Source: Avoscillospira_A sp052117125
Lineage (GTDB): Bacteria; Bacillota; Clostridia; Oscillospirales; Oscillospiraceae
Direction: 5' to 3'
Assembly (NCBI RefSeq): GCF_052117125.1
Contig: NZ_JBQKJT010000011.1
Span: 1 to 64,000, forward strand
Length of the DNA stretch: 64,000 nt
Under the pieces are notes generated by a model. That model had not been told where the DNA came from. It ran no database searches and saw nothing but the letters and a program-made list of their open reading frames with translations. A program made the translations under genes and the position numbers. This document shows positions 1-7,542 of this stretch, in pieces (the first letter of the stretch is position 1; every line of letters begins with the position of its first letter).

Positions 1-190
1 TGGTTGTGGAAGGAGAAGCTTGCTCCATTTACCCTTATCCTTCTTTGGCCTCTATACGCCAGAGACCCGGCTTATGCTTGACGCATATGCCGGGTTTCTC
101 GACAGACTGAGAGACGCTGCTTCAGCAGCGTCTCTTGTGGCTTCATATTATAGATGTAATGAACCCGCCTCCGTGCTGGAGGCGGGTTTG
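1..190. other. Non-coding left edge with three hairpins
   Basis: No gene with a credible start and ribosome binding site is visible here. A short frame open from base 1 to about 105 could be the end of a gene to the left, but nothing in its translation is recognisable. Three stem-loops follow: an imperfect one at about 66-99 (arms CCCGGC and GCCGGG), a perfect 10-bp one at 111-134 with loop TTCA, and one at 162-188. They probably end transcription of the gene to the left and of the minus-strand transporter gene that stops at 191. Confidence 0.5.
111..134. terminator. Perfect 10-bp stem-loop, terminator-like
   Basis: GAGACGCTGC and GCAGCGTCTC pair perfectly around a TTCA loop, followed by TTGTGG. 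There is no long T-run, so intrinsic termination on the plus strand is possible but not certain. Confidence 0.45.
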
Positions 191-191
191 T
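162..191. terminator. Hairpin terminator between left edge and DMT gene
   Basis: AACCCGCCTCC pairs with GGAGGCGGGTT around GTGCT and is followed by TGTTATT on the plus strand. It directly abuts the stop codon of the minus-strand transporter gene, so it could serve both directions. Confidence 0.6.
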
Positions 192-1078
192 TATTGGGGC
201 TGTCTGGTACGCGTAGGCAGTTGGGCCAGGACAATCGCGCCGAACATCAGGAGGCAACCCACATATTCTCGAAGGGACAGCCGTTCTTGCAGCAGCACCG
301 CGCCGAAGAGAACGGCAAAAACAGACTCCAGACTCATAAGCAGGGAGGCGACTGTCGGTTTGGTGTATTTCTGAGCTACAATCTGCAAGGTGAAGGCCAC
401 GCCGCTGGATAAAATACCGGCATAACCAATGGGCAGCCAGCACCGAACGACGGCAGTCCAGGAGGGGGTTTCCCACAGGAAAGCGGCCACCCAGGCCAGC
501 ACCGCACAGACGGCAAACTGTATGCAGGACAGTTTCACGCCGTCAACGCGGCTGGAAAAGTGATCGATGACAAGAATGTGGATGGAAAAACACAGGGCGC
601 AGCCCAATGTCAACAGTTCACCGAAACCCACCGAAAGGGATTCGTTCCAACAGAGCAGATACAGGGCAGCAGCTGCAATGACGGCACTGATCCAAAGGTT
701 GACGCGAAACCGGCGGCCCAGGAGCACGCTGCATAGGGGAACCAGCACCACATAGAGGGCCGTGACAAAGGCAGATTTTCCAGCGGTGGTGTACAGAAGT
801 CCCACCTGCTGCAAGGTGGCGGAGACGAACAGAATCACACCGCAGAGAGTGCCGCCCAGCCAGAGGTCCCGCCGGGAACCGGTGGGCGGCGCAGCCGGGG
901 TCCGACGTGATAGCACGGCAATGACCGGCAGGAGCACGGCGCTGCCGAGGACGCTGCGGCAGGCCAGAAAGGTCAGTGGTCCCACATAGTCCATACCGGC
1001 GGACTGCGCAACAAAGGCCGCACCCCAGATCATGGCGGCCAGAATCAACAATCCGTTGGATATCCGTTGCAGTTTCAT
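191..1078 (-). CDS. DMT (EamA) family transporter
   Basis: A 295-residue integral membrane protein with about ten hydrophobic segments and two EamA-like halves, the usual size and layout of drug/metabolite transporters. The N-terminal part holds an Ala/Gly-rich helix with the family-typical WGAAFV segment; the second half contains the LESVFAVLFGA-type helix common in EamA exporters. The substrate cannot be predicted. The ATG at 1078 was chosen because transmembrane helix 1 starts right after it and a GGGGA-type site lies just upstream. The frame stays open upstream to about 3064, but that extension is antisense to pepF. The gene diverges from the pepF operon; the two promoters lie back to back at 1113-1179. 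Confidence 0.85.
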   Translation of the reverse strand: MKLQRISNGLLILAAMIWGAAFVAQSAGMDYVGPLTFLACRSVLGSAVLLPVIAVLSRRTPAAPPTGSRRDLWLGGTLCGVILFVSATLQQVGLLYTTAGKSAFVTALYVVLVPLCSVLLGRRFRVNLWISAVIAAAALYLLCWNESLSVGFGELLTLGCALCFSIHILVIDHFSSRVDGVKLSCIQFAVCAVLAWVAAFLWETPSWTAVVRCWLPIGYAGILSSGVAFTLQIVAQKYTKPTVASLLMSLESVFAVLFGAVLLQERLSLREYVGCLLMFGAIVLAQLPTRTRQPQ

Positions 1079-1112
1079 CAATGTTCCCCGTTTCCTCACA
1101 AAATCTCGATTT

Positions 1113-1141
1113 ACCGTAGCACAGTTGTGGGACAATGTCAA
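1113..1141 (-). promoter_or_regulatory. SigA-type promoter for the DMT transporter
   Basis: On the minus strand TTGACA (1141-1136) is followed after 17 bp by TACGGT (1118-1113), which is preceded by TG-C (extended -10). The -10 box is a weak match. Confidence 0.5.
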
Positions 1142-1150
1142 TGGTGTCCG

Positions 1151-1179
1151 TTGTAAAGCGGCGCAAAACATGGTACAAT
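1151..1179 (+). promoter_or_regulatory. SigA-type promoter for the pepF-ABC operon
   Basis: TTGTAA (1151-1156), 17-bp spacer, TACAAT (1174-1179), with an extended -10 TGG. It lies 38 bp before the pepF start. Confidence 0.7.
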
Positions 1180-1216
1180 AGCGCTGAAAAATTTCATGAC
1201 GCAGGAGGAACACAAC

Positions 1217-3016
1217 ATGGAAACAAAGGTGTTGGAGCGCGCACAGCGCAAGCCTGAGGAACTTTGGGCCATTGAGGATTTGTTTGCCAGCGACCAGCAG
1301 TGGGAGCAGGCGTTGGAAGAGCTGCGCAAAGAACTGGCAAAGGTACCGCAGTACGCCGGAAAACTGGGCGAGTCGGCCCGGACGCTCTGCGCCTATTTGC
1401 AGTTGCAGGACCGGGTGGAACGGATGATCAGCGATCTGGCGGAGTATGCCCAGCGCCGCAATGATGAGGATACCCGTGTGGCGACCTATCAGGCCATGTC
1501 GGACCGCATCATTTCCGTCTGGGTGGAGGCCTCCGCGGCTTCCAGCTTCGAGACGCCGGAGGTGCTGGCCATTGAAGACGCGGTGCTGGAACAGTTCTAT
1601 CGTGACGAACCGGCTTTGGAGCTGTACCGCCGGTATCTTGAGAACCTCCGCAGCCGCCGGGCCCATATTCTCTCTGCGGCGGAAGAGAAATTGCTGGCCG
1701 GTACCGGTGAGATGGCCCAGACGCCCAACGCGGCGTTTTCCATGTTTTGTGACGCCGATTTGACCTTTAAAGATGCCGTGGACGGGGCAGGGAAGTCCTA
1801 TCCTTTGACCCAGGGCACCTACGGCCAGTATATGGAGAGCAGCGACCGGGCGCTGCGGAAGTCTGCCTTCCAGAATCTGTACGCCCCTTTCCGCCAGTTC
1901 CGCAACACCGTGGCGACCATGCTGTCGGGCCAGGTAAAGCAGCTGCAATTCTATGCAAACGCCCGCAACTATGGTTCTTCCCTGGAAGCCTCTCTCGATG
2001 GGACCCGGGTACCGGTGCCCGTATACCATAACCTTATTGATGCCGTCAACCGCAATATGGACAAGATGCACCGCTACGTCCGCCTGCGCAAGAAGCTGCT
2101 GGGTGTGGACGAGCTGCACATGTATGATGTCTATGCGCCGCTGGTGGAGGGCGTCAGCCGGAAGATCCCCTATGAAGAGGCCCGGGAGACGGTCTATGAA
2201 GCACTGGCGCCCATGGGCGAGGAATACCGCAAGATCCTGCGGGAGGGCTTTGACAACCGGTGGATCGACGTCTATGAAAACCCCGGTAAGCGGTCCGGCG
2301 CGTACTCTGCCGGCGCCCATGTCCATCCCTATGTGCTGCTCAATTACAACGGCACCCTGGACAGCCAGTTCACCCTGGCCCATGAGATGGGCCACGCCAT
2401 CCATTCCTACCTGTCCAATAAGACCCAGCCCCAGCGCTACTGTGAGTATGTGATTTTTGTGGCCGAAGTGGCCTCCACCTGCAATGAAGCGCTGCTGATG
2501 GAGCATCTTCTGGCCAAAACCACCGACCGCAAGGAACGCGCCTACCTCATCAACCATTTCCTGGAGCAGTTCAAGAGCACCCTGTACCGGCAGACCATGT
2601 TTGCCGAGTTCGAGCTGCGTATGGGAGAGCTCAACGCCGGTGGTACCCCGCTGACGGCGGAGACACTGTGCAAGGAGTACCGGGCCCTCAATGAGCGGTA
2701 TTTCGGTCCTGATATGGTGCTGGATGAGCAGATTGAGCTGGAGTGGGCCCGGATTCCCCACTTCTACTATAATTATTATGTGTTCCAGTACGCCACCGGT
2801 TACGCCGCAGCCATTGCACTGTCCCGGCGCATCCTGCGGGAAGGGGAGCCGGCGGTCAAAGATTACCTGAAGTTCCTGTCCGGCGGATGCAGCCAGGACC
2901 CCATCGACCTGCTCAAGGGCGCCGGTGTGGACATGACTACCGCCGCGCCGGTGGAGGAGGCGCTGGCCCTCTTTGATGAGCTGCTGGACGAGATGGAAGA
3001 ACTGCTGGAGGCGTAA
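1217..3016 (+). CDS. pepF: Oligoendopeptidase F (M3 metallopeptidase)
   Basis: A 599-residue cytoplasmic zinc endopeptidase of family M3B, which cleaves short peptides. The zinc-binding HExxH motif is visible as AHEMGHAIHS at about residue 393, with a downstream EVAST segment supplying the third ligand Glu, as is standard in M3 enzymes. The length matches bacterial PepF (about 600). The start was set at the ATG at 1217 because GGAGG at 1204-1208 lies just upstream; an in-frame ATG at 1196 lacks a site. It is the first gene of a tight operon with the small gene at 3026 and the two ABC exporter genes. There is no signal peptide. Confidence 0.95.
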   Translation: METKVLERAQRKPEELWAIEDLFASDQQWEQALEELRKELAKVPQYAGKLGESARTLCAYLQLQDRVERMISDLAEYAQRRNDEDTRVATYQAMSDRIISVWVEASAASSFETPEVLAIEDAVLEQFYRDEPALELYRRYLENLRSRRAHILSAAEEKLLAGTGEMAQTPNAAFSMFCDADLTFKDAVDGAGKSYPLTQGTYGQYMESSDRALRKSAFQNLYAPFRQFRNTVATMLSGQVKQLQFYANARNYGSSLEASLDGTRVPVPVYHNLIDAVNRNMDKMHRYVRLRKKLLGVDELHMYDVYAPLVEGVSRKIPYEEARETVYEALAPMGEEYRKILREGFDNRWIDVYENPGKRSGAYSAGAHVHPYVLLNYNGTLDSQFTLAHEMGHAIHSYLSNKTQPQRYCEYVIFVAEVASTCNEALLMEHLLAKTTDRKERAYLINHFLEQFKSTLYRQTMFAEFELRMGELNAGGTPLTAETLCKEYRALNERYFGPDMVLDEQIELEWARIPHFYYNYYVFQYATGYAAAIALSRRILREGEPAVKDYLKFLSGGCSQDPIDLLKGAGVDMTTAAPVEEALALFDELLDEMEELLEA

Positions 3017-3025
3017 AGAGAGCGT

Positions 3026-3316
3026 ATGGAGGAGTACGAACAAATCTTTCTGCCCACGCTGCACTACTTTGAAAACAACAACCGGTTTTCCGGCAGCTTT
3101 GGCCTGCTGCGGTTTATGCTGACGCCGCAGGTGTCCATGAAGTCACCCAAAGAGGTGGATTTGGAAGCCAGCACCATTTTGGGTCAGCTGTGGCACGGGC
3201 TGTATTGTATGGAAAAGAGCGAGATTGAGGCGGAGCAGACTTTCCCCATGAGCGCTCAGGGACTGGTGGACATCCGCGCCTGGCTGGAAGCCCATCAGAA
3301 GGATACGGAGCGGTAA
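3026..3316 (+). CDS. Small protein of unknown function (96 aa)
   Basis: I do not recognise this family. It encodes a 96-residue soluble, acidic-to-neutral protein with an aromatic N-terminus (LHYFENNN) and no signal peptide, membrane segment or Cys motif. It is probably real: it fills the space between pepF (9-nt gap) and the first ABC gene (3-nt gap) without overlap, it shares their strand, and a weak AGAGAG site precedes its ATG. Its position suggests co-expression with the peptidase and the exporter, but no function can be assigned. Confidence 0.7.
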   Translation: MEEYEQIFLPTLHYFENNNRFSGSFGLLRFMLTPQVSMKSPKEVDLEASTILGQLWHGLYCMEKSEIEAEQTFPMSAQGLVDIRAWLEAHQKDTER

Positions 3317-3319
3317 CCT

Positions 3320-5041
3320 ATGAGAAGTCTGATTAAGTATCTGAAACGCTATACAAAAGAATGCATTTTGGGGCCGCTGTTCAAGCTGCTGGAAGCCACC
3401 TTTGAATTGTTTGTGCCCCTGGTGGTGGCGGCCATGATCGATACAGGCATCGCCAGCGGCGACAAAGGCTTTCTGCTGCGCCAGGGGGTGCTGCTGGTGG
3501 TCCTGGCCCTGATCGGTCTGACCTGCGCCATTACTGCCCAGTATTTTGCTGCCAAGGCGGCGGTGCATTTTGCCGGCGATCTGCGCCAACGGCTTTTTGC
3601 GCATATCCAGCGATTGCCCCATAGCCAGCAGGACCGGCTGGGCAGTGATACGCTGATTACCCGCATGACCAGCGATATCAACCAGGTCCAGACCGGTGTC
3701 AATCTGACGCTGCGGCTGCTGCTGCGGTCACCGTTTATCGTCTTCGGCGCTATGGTTATGGCCTGTACCATTGACCTGCGGGCCGCCGGGATTTTTTTGG
3801 GTGTCATCGCCGCTCTGTCGCTGGTGGTTTTCGGTATTATGCTGTGGAGCATCCCCCGTTATAAGGCGGTGCAGCAGCGTTTGGACAAGGTCCTGGGCGC
3901 TACGCGGGAAAACCTGTCCGGCGTCCGGGTCCTGCGGGCCTTTGGACGCCAGCGGCAGGAGACGGAGCGTTTTGACCAGCGGAATGAATCCCTGACCTCC
4001 TTTGGACTGTTTGTGGGCCGGATTACAGCCCTTATGAATCCCTTGACCTATGTGCTGGTGAATCTGGGCCTGGTGGTACTGCTGAAAACCGGCGCGTTGG
4101 AGGTGGACGGCGGCGTGCTGACGCAGGGCCAGGTGGTGGCCCTGGTCAACTACCTGTCGCAGATTCTGGTGGAGCTGGTGAAAATGGCCAATTTGATTAT
4201 CAATATCACCAGGTCCTGGGCCTGCGGCAACCGTATTGCACAGCTCCTTTCCACACCGGAGGAGCCTTTGGGCACAGAACGGCAAACTGGTGAAAAAAGT
4301 TCGGATTCCGTCGTTTTTGATCATGTGTCCCTGACCTATGCAGACGGCGGTGCACCGGCGTTGAAAGACATTTCCTTTCGCGTAGGAAAGAACAGCGTTT
4401 TCGGAATTATTGGCGGTACTGGTTCCGGTAAAACATCAGTAATCAACCTGATTCCGGGATTTTATCAACCAACAAATGGCTCGGTGCTTGTCGATGGGTT
4501 ATCCACAAAACTGTGGATAAATGACAGTCTCCGACAGCGCATCGGACTGGTTCCACAAAAGGCCAATTTGTTCCGGGGAACCATAGCGGAGAATCTGCGC
4601 TGGGGCGATCCAAATGCAACGGAAGCCCAGCTTTGGGAGGCGTTGGAGCGGGCCCAGGCGGCGGACTTTGTCCGGCAGAAGGAGTTGGGCCTGGAAACGG
4701 TGGTGGAGCAGGGAGGACGGAACTTTTCCGGCGGCCAGCGTCAACGACTGACTATTGCAAGAGCCCTGGTCCGGCGGCCGGAGATTCTGATTTTGGATGA
4801 CAGCGCCTCGGCCCTGGACTACGCCACCGACGCCAAACTCCGCAAGGCATTGCGGGAACTGGAGAACACCACAGTGTTCATCGTTTCCCAGCGGACTTCG
4901 TCCATCCGGTTTGCCGATCAGATTCTGGTGCTGGAGGATGGACAAGCCGTAGGTCTGGGTACTCATGAGACCTTGCTGAAGACGTGCCCCGTCTACCGGG
5001 AAATCCACGCCACCCAGCAGGAACAGGAGGTGGGGGCATGA
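3320..5041 (+). CDS. ABC exporter half-transporter, degenerate ATP site
   Basis: A 573-residue half-transporter with an N-terminal six-helix ABC exporter domain and a C-terminal nucleotide-binding domain. Walker A is GGTGSGKTS and the signature is FSGGQ. Two catalytic positions are altered: Walker B reads ILDDSAS with Asp in place of the catalytic Glu, and the H-loop reads VSQRTSS with Gln in place of His. This is the pattern of the degenerate subunit in heterodimeric exporters such as TM287/288 or BmrCD. It overlaps the next gene by 4 nt (ATGA), and that gene keeps Glu and His. The two likely form one heterodimeric lipid or drug exporter. Confidence 0.92.
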   Translation: MRSLIKYLKRYTKECILGPLFKLLEATFELFVPLVVAAMIDTGIASGDKGFLLRQGVLLVVLALIGLTCAITAQYFAAKAAVHFAGDLRQRLFAHIQRLPHSQQDRLGSDTLITRMTSDINQVQTGVNLTLRLLLRSPFIVFGAMVMACTIDLRAAGIFLGVIAALSLVVFGIMLWSIPRYKAVQQRLDKVLGATRENLSGVRVLRAFGRQRQETERFDQRNESLTSFGLFVGRITALMNPLTYVLVNLGLVVLLKTGALEVDGGVLTQGQVVALVNYLSQILVELVKMANLIINITRSWACGNRIAQLLSTPEEPLGTERQTGEKSSDSVVFDHVSLTYADGGAPALKDISFRVGKNSVFGIIGGTGSGKTSVINLIPGFYQPTNGSVLVDGLSTKLWINDSLRQRIGLVPQKANLFRGTIAENLRWGDPNATEAQLWEALERAQAADFVRQKELGLETVVEQGGRNFSGGQRQRLTIARALVRRPEILILDDSASALDYATDAKLRKALRELENTTVFIVSQRTSSIRFADQILVLEDGQAVGLGTHETLLKTCPVYREIHATQQEQEVGA

Positions 5042-6774
5042 AGCAGAAAGAAACGCTGCGCCGCGTGCTGTCGTATCTGCGGCCCTACGGCGCGCTGCTG
5101 GTCCTGTCGCTGATTCTGGCCGTGGTGACTGTGGCTCTGACATTGTACATCCCGATTCTTACCGGTGACGCTGTGGACTGCCTGGTGGACCGGGGGGCCG
5201 TGGACTTTGCGGCCCTGGCTCCCATTTTAATGCAGATTGCTGTAGTGGCGGTGCTGACGGCTCTGAGCCAGTGGATTATGGGCCTGTGCAACAACCGGCT
5301 GACGCTGTGTACCGTCCGGGATATCCGGGCGGCGGCGTTCCGAAAGTTACAGAACCTGCCCACCCGGTATTTTGACGGCCATTCCAACGGCGACACCGTC
5401 AGCCGTATCATTGCCGATGCCGACCAGCTTTCCGATGGCCTGCTGCTGGGCTTTACCCAGCTGTTCACCGGCGTCATCACCATACTGGGCACCATTTTGT
5501 TTATGCTTTCAGTCAATGTGGTCATTACGTTGGTGGTGGTGCTGGTTACACCACTGTCCCTGCTGGTGGCGTCCTTCATCGCTAAACGGACCTATGCCAT
5601 GTTTACCAAGCAGTCCGTGACCCGGGGCGAGCAGACAGCGCTGATTGAGGAGATGGTGGGCGGCGTCAAGCTGGTGCAGGCTTTTGGACAGCAGGAGCAG
5701 GTAATGGAACGGTTTGATGAAGTCAACGAGCGGTTGAAGAAATACTCCCTGCGGGCCATTTTCTTCTCCTCCATTACCAATCCGGCCACCCGGTTCATCA
5801 ACAGTCTGGTCTATGCCGGTGTCGGTGTCACCGGTGCGTTCAGCGCACTGACAGGCGCCATCACCGTGGGTCAGCTGACCGTGTTCCTCAGTTATGCCAA
5901 TCAGTATACGAAGCCGTTCAATGAAATTTCCGGCGTGGTAACGGAGCTCCAGAATGCCCTGGCCTGTGCCGGACGCATCTTCGCCCTGTTGGATGAGGAG
6001 GAGGAGACGCCGGACAGTCCGGACGCTGTGACGCCGGACCATTACGATGGCGCGGTAGAGCTGCGGGACGTGGCCTTTTCCTATACGCCGGAGCAATCGC
6101 TCATTACCGGGCTGAATCTCCAGGTGCATCCGGGCCAGCGCATTGCCATTGTCGGTCCCACAGGCTGCGGCAAGACAACGCTGATCAACCTGCTTATGCG
6201 GTTTTACGACGTCTGCGGCGGTTCCATTGCCGTGGATGGTACCGATATCCGGGAATTGACCCGGTCGGGCCTGCGCCGGGGCTTCGGTATGGTGCTCCAG
6301 GATACCTGGCTGGAGACGGCTACTATTGCTGAGAATATCGCTATGGGACGGCCTGACGCCACGCGGGAGGAGATTGAAGCGGCGGCCAAACAGGCCCACG
6401 CCCACAGCTTTATCTGCCGGCTGCCCCAGGGCTACGACACCATGGTGGAAAACGGCGGCGAGAGTTTGTCTCAGGGCCAGCGGCAGCTGCTGTGCATTGC
6501 GCGAGTCATGCTGTGCCGTCCGCCCATGCTGATTCTTGACGAGGCCACATCGTCCATCGATACTCGGACGGAACAAAAGATTCAGTCTGCCTTTTTGAAG
6601 CTCATGGAGGGCCGGACGGCCTTTATCGTGGCCCACCGTCTGTCCACCATCCGGGAGGCCGATGTGATTCTGGTCATGCGGGACGGTCATATTATCGAAC
6701 AGGGCAGCCATGCGGAGTTGCTGGCCCGAAAGGGCTTCTATGCCCAGCTGTATGAGAGCCAGTTTGCTGTCTGA
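5038..6774 (+). CDS. ABC exporter half-transporter, canonical ATP site
   Basis: A 578-residue partner of the preceding gene, with an N-terminal exporter membrane domain followed by an ATPase domain. Walker A is GPTGCGKTT, the signature is LSQGQ, Walker B is LILDEATSS with catalytic Glu, and the H-loop is VAHRLST with His. The start is the ATG at 5038, which overlaps the preceding stop and follows AGGAGGTGGGGGC. Of the two composite ATP sites in the predicted heterodimer, the one using this subunit's Walker motifs should be the hydrolytic one. Substrate unknown. Confidence 0.93.
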   Translation: MKQKETLRRVLSYLRPYGALLVLSLILAVVTVALTLYIPILTGDAVDCLVDRGAVDFAALAPILMQIAVVAVLTALSQWIMGLCNNRLTLCTVRDIRAAAFRKLQNLPTRYFDGHSNGDTVSRIIADADQLSDGLLLGFTQLFTGVITILGTILFMLSVNVVITLVVVLVTPLSLLVASFIAKRTYAMFTKQSVTRGEQTALIEEMVGGVKLVQAFGQQEQVMERFDEVNERLKKYSLRAIFFSSITNPATRFINSLVYAGVGVTGAFSALTGAITVGQLTVFLSYANQYTKPFNEISGVVTELQNALACAGRIFALLDEEEETPDSPDAVTPDHYDGAVELRDVAFSYTPEQSLITGLNLQVHPGQRIAIVGPTGCGKTTLINLLMRFYDVCGGSIAVDGTDIRELTRSGLRRGFGMVLQDTWLETATIAENIAMGRPDATREEIEAAAKQAHAHSFICRLPQGYDTMVENGGESLSQGQRQLLCIARVMLCRPPMLILDEATSSIDTRTEQKIQSAFLKLMEGRTAFIVAHRLSTIREADVILVMRDGHIIEQGSHAELLARKGFYAQLYESQFAV

Positions 6775-6778
6775 TACC

Positions 6779-6812
6779 ATGCTCTCATAAAATTTTAAAG
6801 GTTTATGAGCAT
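6779..6812 (+). terminator. Weak stem-loop after ABC operon
   Basis: ATGCTC(TC)ATAAA can pair with TTTATGAGCAT. There is no T-run directly after it, so termination is uncertain. Confidence 0.3.
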
Positions 6813-6839
6813 AGACACCGCCAAGTGATGCTGCCTTTT

Positions 6840-6868
6840 TTGCAGTAAAATCCGTGAAAGCGTTTTAT
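6840..6868 (+). promoter_or_regulatory. Possible promoter for the 6912 gene
   Basis: TTGCAG (6840-6845), 17-bp spacer, TTTTAT (6863-6868). The -10 matches consensus at four of six positions. Confidence 0.4.
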
Positions 6869-6911
6869 CAAGAACGATTAGGAATCCCCATTTTGAGAGA
6901 GGAAACATACT

Positions 6912-7478
6912 ATGACAACGGTTCATTCAAAATCCGACAAGTTCCAGCGTTATTTCCTGTATTTTATGATGTATTGCGTCATCGGCTGGTGCTATGAGGT
7001 ATTTCTGGAGGTGGTGGTTTACCGCTGGGGCTTCTCAAACCGGGGCGTCCTGTTCGGGCCCTATCTGCCGGTGTACGGTGTGGGAGCGCTGACCTTTTTG
7101 GCTACCCTGTATCCGCTGCTGCGGGGAAAGACCAAAAAGCAGAAACTGCTGCTGGTGCCGGTAATTTTCCTGGGCTGCGCTCTGGTGGCCACGGCCATTG
7201 AACTGGCGGCCTCTTACCTGTGCGAGCTGCTCCTGGGGGAATGGCCCTGGCAGACGTATGCCAGAGATTACAAAATTCAGTTCCAGGGCCGGATTGCGCT
7301 GTCGCCGTCGATCCGTTTCGGTCTGGGTGGGCTGCTGTTTCTGTATGGCTTGCAGCCTCTGTTTGAAAAGCTGATAGGACGGATGAAGCCCCGGACCCGT
7401 ACCACTGTTTTTTGGATCGTACTGGCCATTGTTCTCTGTGATACGGTTGCCTTTGTGCTCCGGCAGGTCCTGGCATAA
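6912..7478 (+). CDS. CmpB-like (PF06541-type) membrane protein
   Basis: A 188-residue membrane protein with about five hydrophobic helices. The N-terminal segment with YCVIGWCYEVF, then NRGVLFGPYLPVYGVG, is the hallmark of the family often labelled putative ABC transporter permease / CmpB (PF06541). The biochemical role of this family is not established. AGAGAGG lies upstream of the ATG. A paralogue lies at 24131-24703. The gene is monocistronic, bounded by the ABC operon and a strong bidirectional terminator. Confidence 0.75.
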   Translation: MTTVHSKSDKFQRYFLYFMMYCVIGWCYEVFLEVVVYRWGFSNRGVLFGPYLPVYGVGALTFLATLYPLLRGKTKKQKLLLVPVIFLGCALVATAIELAASYLCELLLGEWPWQTYARDYKIQFQGRIALSPSIRFGLGGLLFLYGLQPLFEKLIGRMKPRTRTTVFWIVLAIVLCDTVAFVLRQVLA

Positions 7479-7487
7479 AAAGCAGAA

Positions 7488-7523
7488 AACCCGATGCGGA
7501 ACATGTACCGCATCGGGTTTTTT
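7488..7523. terminator. Bidirectional intrinsic terminator
   Basis: AACCCGATGCGG pairs with CCGCATCGGGTT around an eight-base loop; T6 follows on the plus strand and an A-run precedes it. It separates two convergent genes (stops at 7478 and 7543). Confidence 0.85.
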
Positions 7524-7542
7524 GAATCGGAAATGCGTGGAA

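Noticed and set aside
1079..3064. Upstream minus-strand extension of the DMT reading frame (open to 3064).
   Set aside because: It is antisense to pepF, a well-supported M3 peptidase gene, and the extended translation has no family features. High GC at third codon positions leaves antisense frames open.
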